In this document: positions 12,891 to 13,451 of the stretch, one piece after another | How the letters are laid out: every line of letters begins with the position of its first letter | Position numbering within the stretch: the stretch's first letter is position 1 | Source of the DNA: DASSLY01 sp035689185 | GTDB lineage: Bacteria > Actinomycetota > Actinomycetes > Actinomycetales > Dermatophilaceae | Direction of reading: 5' to 3' | NCBI GenBank assembly: GCA_035689185.1 | Contig: DASSLY010000087.1 | Coordinates: 1 to 13,451 of the forward strand | Length of the DNA stretch: 13,451 nucleotides | Notes under the pieces: generated by a model | Database searches by the model: none | What the model was told of the DNA's origin: nothing | Seen by the model: only the letters and a program-made list of their open reading frames with translations | Translations under genes and position numbers: made by a program

Positions 12891-13403
12891 ATGTCTGCTT
12901 CGCCGACGGCGGCTACCCGAGGCGTGGTGTTCGTGCACGGCGCCCCCAGCGCGCTGTGCCCGCACATCGGCTGGGCGCTGGAGTCCGTGCTGGGTGCGCG
13001 GGTCCACCTCGAGTGGACCCCGCAGCCACTGCGGCGCGGGCTGGTCCGCACCGAGATCTCCTGGACCGGTGAACCCGGCACCGGGGCCCGGCTGGCCAGC
13101 GCGCTGCGCGGCTGGTCCGACGTGCGATACGAGGTCACCGAGGAACCCACCCCCGGGGCCGACGGAGGCCGCTGGTCCTACACGCCGAGCCTCGGCATGC
13201 ACCACGCCATGACCAGCGCCAGCGGGGACGCGGTGGTGGGGGAGAACAGGCTGCGTGCGGTCCTGGAACGCGCGGGCACCGACCTGGGCGCCCTGCGCGC
13301 CGGGCTGGACGAGCTGCTCGGCGGGGCTTGGGACCGGGAGCTGGAGCCGTTCCGGTATGCGGGGCAGGACGCCCCGGTCCGATGGCTGCACAAGGTGGGC
13401 TGA
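12891..13403 (+). CDS. DUF3145 family protein
   Basis: 170 residues, full length for DUF3145, an actinobacteria-restricted family of unknown function. It begins after a short Ser/Ala/Thr tail with GVVFVHGAPSALCPHIGWAL, followed by HLEWTPQPLRRGLVRTEISW and a middle part with GRWSYTPSLGMHHAMTSASG. It ends AGQDAPVRWLHKVG. There is no signal peptide or membrane segment, so it is cytosolic. Start ATG 12891 has AGGAGGAGG upstream, with the last GGAGG five bases before the ATG. The gene is preceded by the 11-bp tandem repeats. Members are widely conserved in actinobacterial chromosomes, which places this side of the window in the core genome. Confidence 0.92.
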   Translation: MSASPTAATRGVVFVHGAPSALCPHIGWALESVLGARVHLEWTPQPLRRGLVRTEISWTGEPGTGARLASALRGWSDVRYEVTEEPTPGADGGRWSYTPSLGMHHAMTSASGDAVVGENRLRAVLERAGTDLGALRAGLDELLGGAWDRELEPFRYAGQDAPVRWLHKVG

Positions 13404-13407
13404 CCGT

Positions 13408-13422
13408 CGGGCTTGACGCCCG
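13408..13422 (+). terminator. Short hairpin after DUF3145
   Basis: CGGGC (13408-13412) pairs with GCCCG (13418-13422) around TTGAC. It sits five bases past the stop codon. The stem is short, so it is only a weak terminator candidate. Confidence 0.3.
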
Positions 13423-13451
13423 GTACCGGCGAGCGGTCCGGGCTCGGGGAC

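Overview
The window reads as chromosomal DNA from a high-GC actinobacterium. The evidence is a strongly GC-rich third-position coding bias, GTG/TTG starts, a mycothiol-dependent-type DinB enzyme, a DUF3145 protein and a DUF6131-like micro-membrane protein, all typical of mycothiol-producing Actinobacteria. The genus cannot be fixed from the sequence alone.

Left part (1-1873, mostly minus strand): a 51-residue membrane protein with a perfect 15-bp hairpin behind it, a histidine-phosphatase-family enzyme, and a small secreted protein with a Gln/Pro repeat tail. A plus-strand tRNA gene with a CAU anticodon lies at 1874-1947.

Island (1913-5729): the last 35 bases of the tRNA plus one more base are repeated perfectly (36 bp) at 5694-5729, 3,781 bp downstream. 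Between the two copies lie the remains of an actinomycete integrative and conjugative element (AICE, pSAM2-like type). Starting from the tRNA these are an integrase reduced to its N-terminal arm fused to its C-terminal tail, an excisionase with a frameshift, and a RepSA-like replication initiator with at least two frameshifts and no C-terminal half. Two intact functions remain: a four-helix DUF3592-like membrane protein, placed between excisionase and replication remnants, and a Phd/YefM-RelE toxin-antitoxin pair with an inverted repeat at its start. A roughly 70-bp imperfect repeat flanks the rep/toxin-antitoxin block.

Second segment (5730-9053): an XRE/MmyB-type regulator faces an aldo/keto reductase across a promoter region containing nested palindromes. 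A second aldo/keto reductase of another subfamily follows. The segment ends at a third, degraded copy of the tRNA 3' end (9030-9055). Regulator and reductases may therefore be an older insertion at the same tRNA, although that is an inference.

Right part (9054-13451): a zinc-dependent medium-chain dehydrogenase and a fumarylacetoacetate-hydrolase-family enzyme follow one another and may serve one catabolic route. A PspC-domain membrane protein and a maleylpyruvate-isomerase-family (mycothiol-type) enzyme lie on the minus strand. The window ends with a DUF3145 gene preceded by three 11-bp tandem repeats. I see no wholly new enzyme system. The most interesting part is the layered history of the tRNA site.
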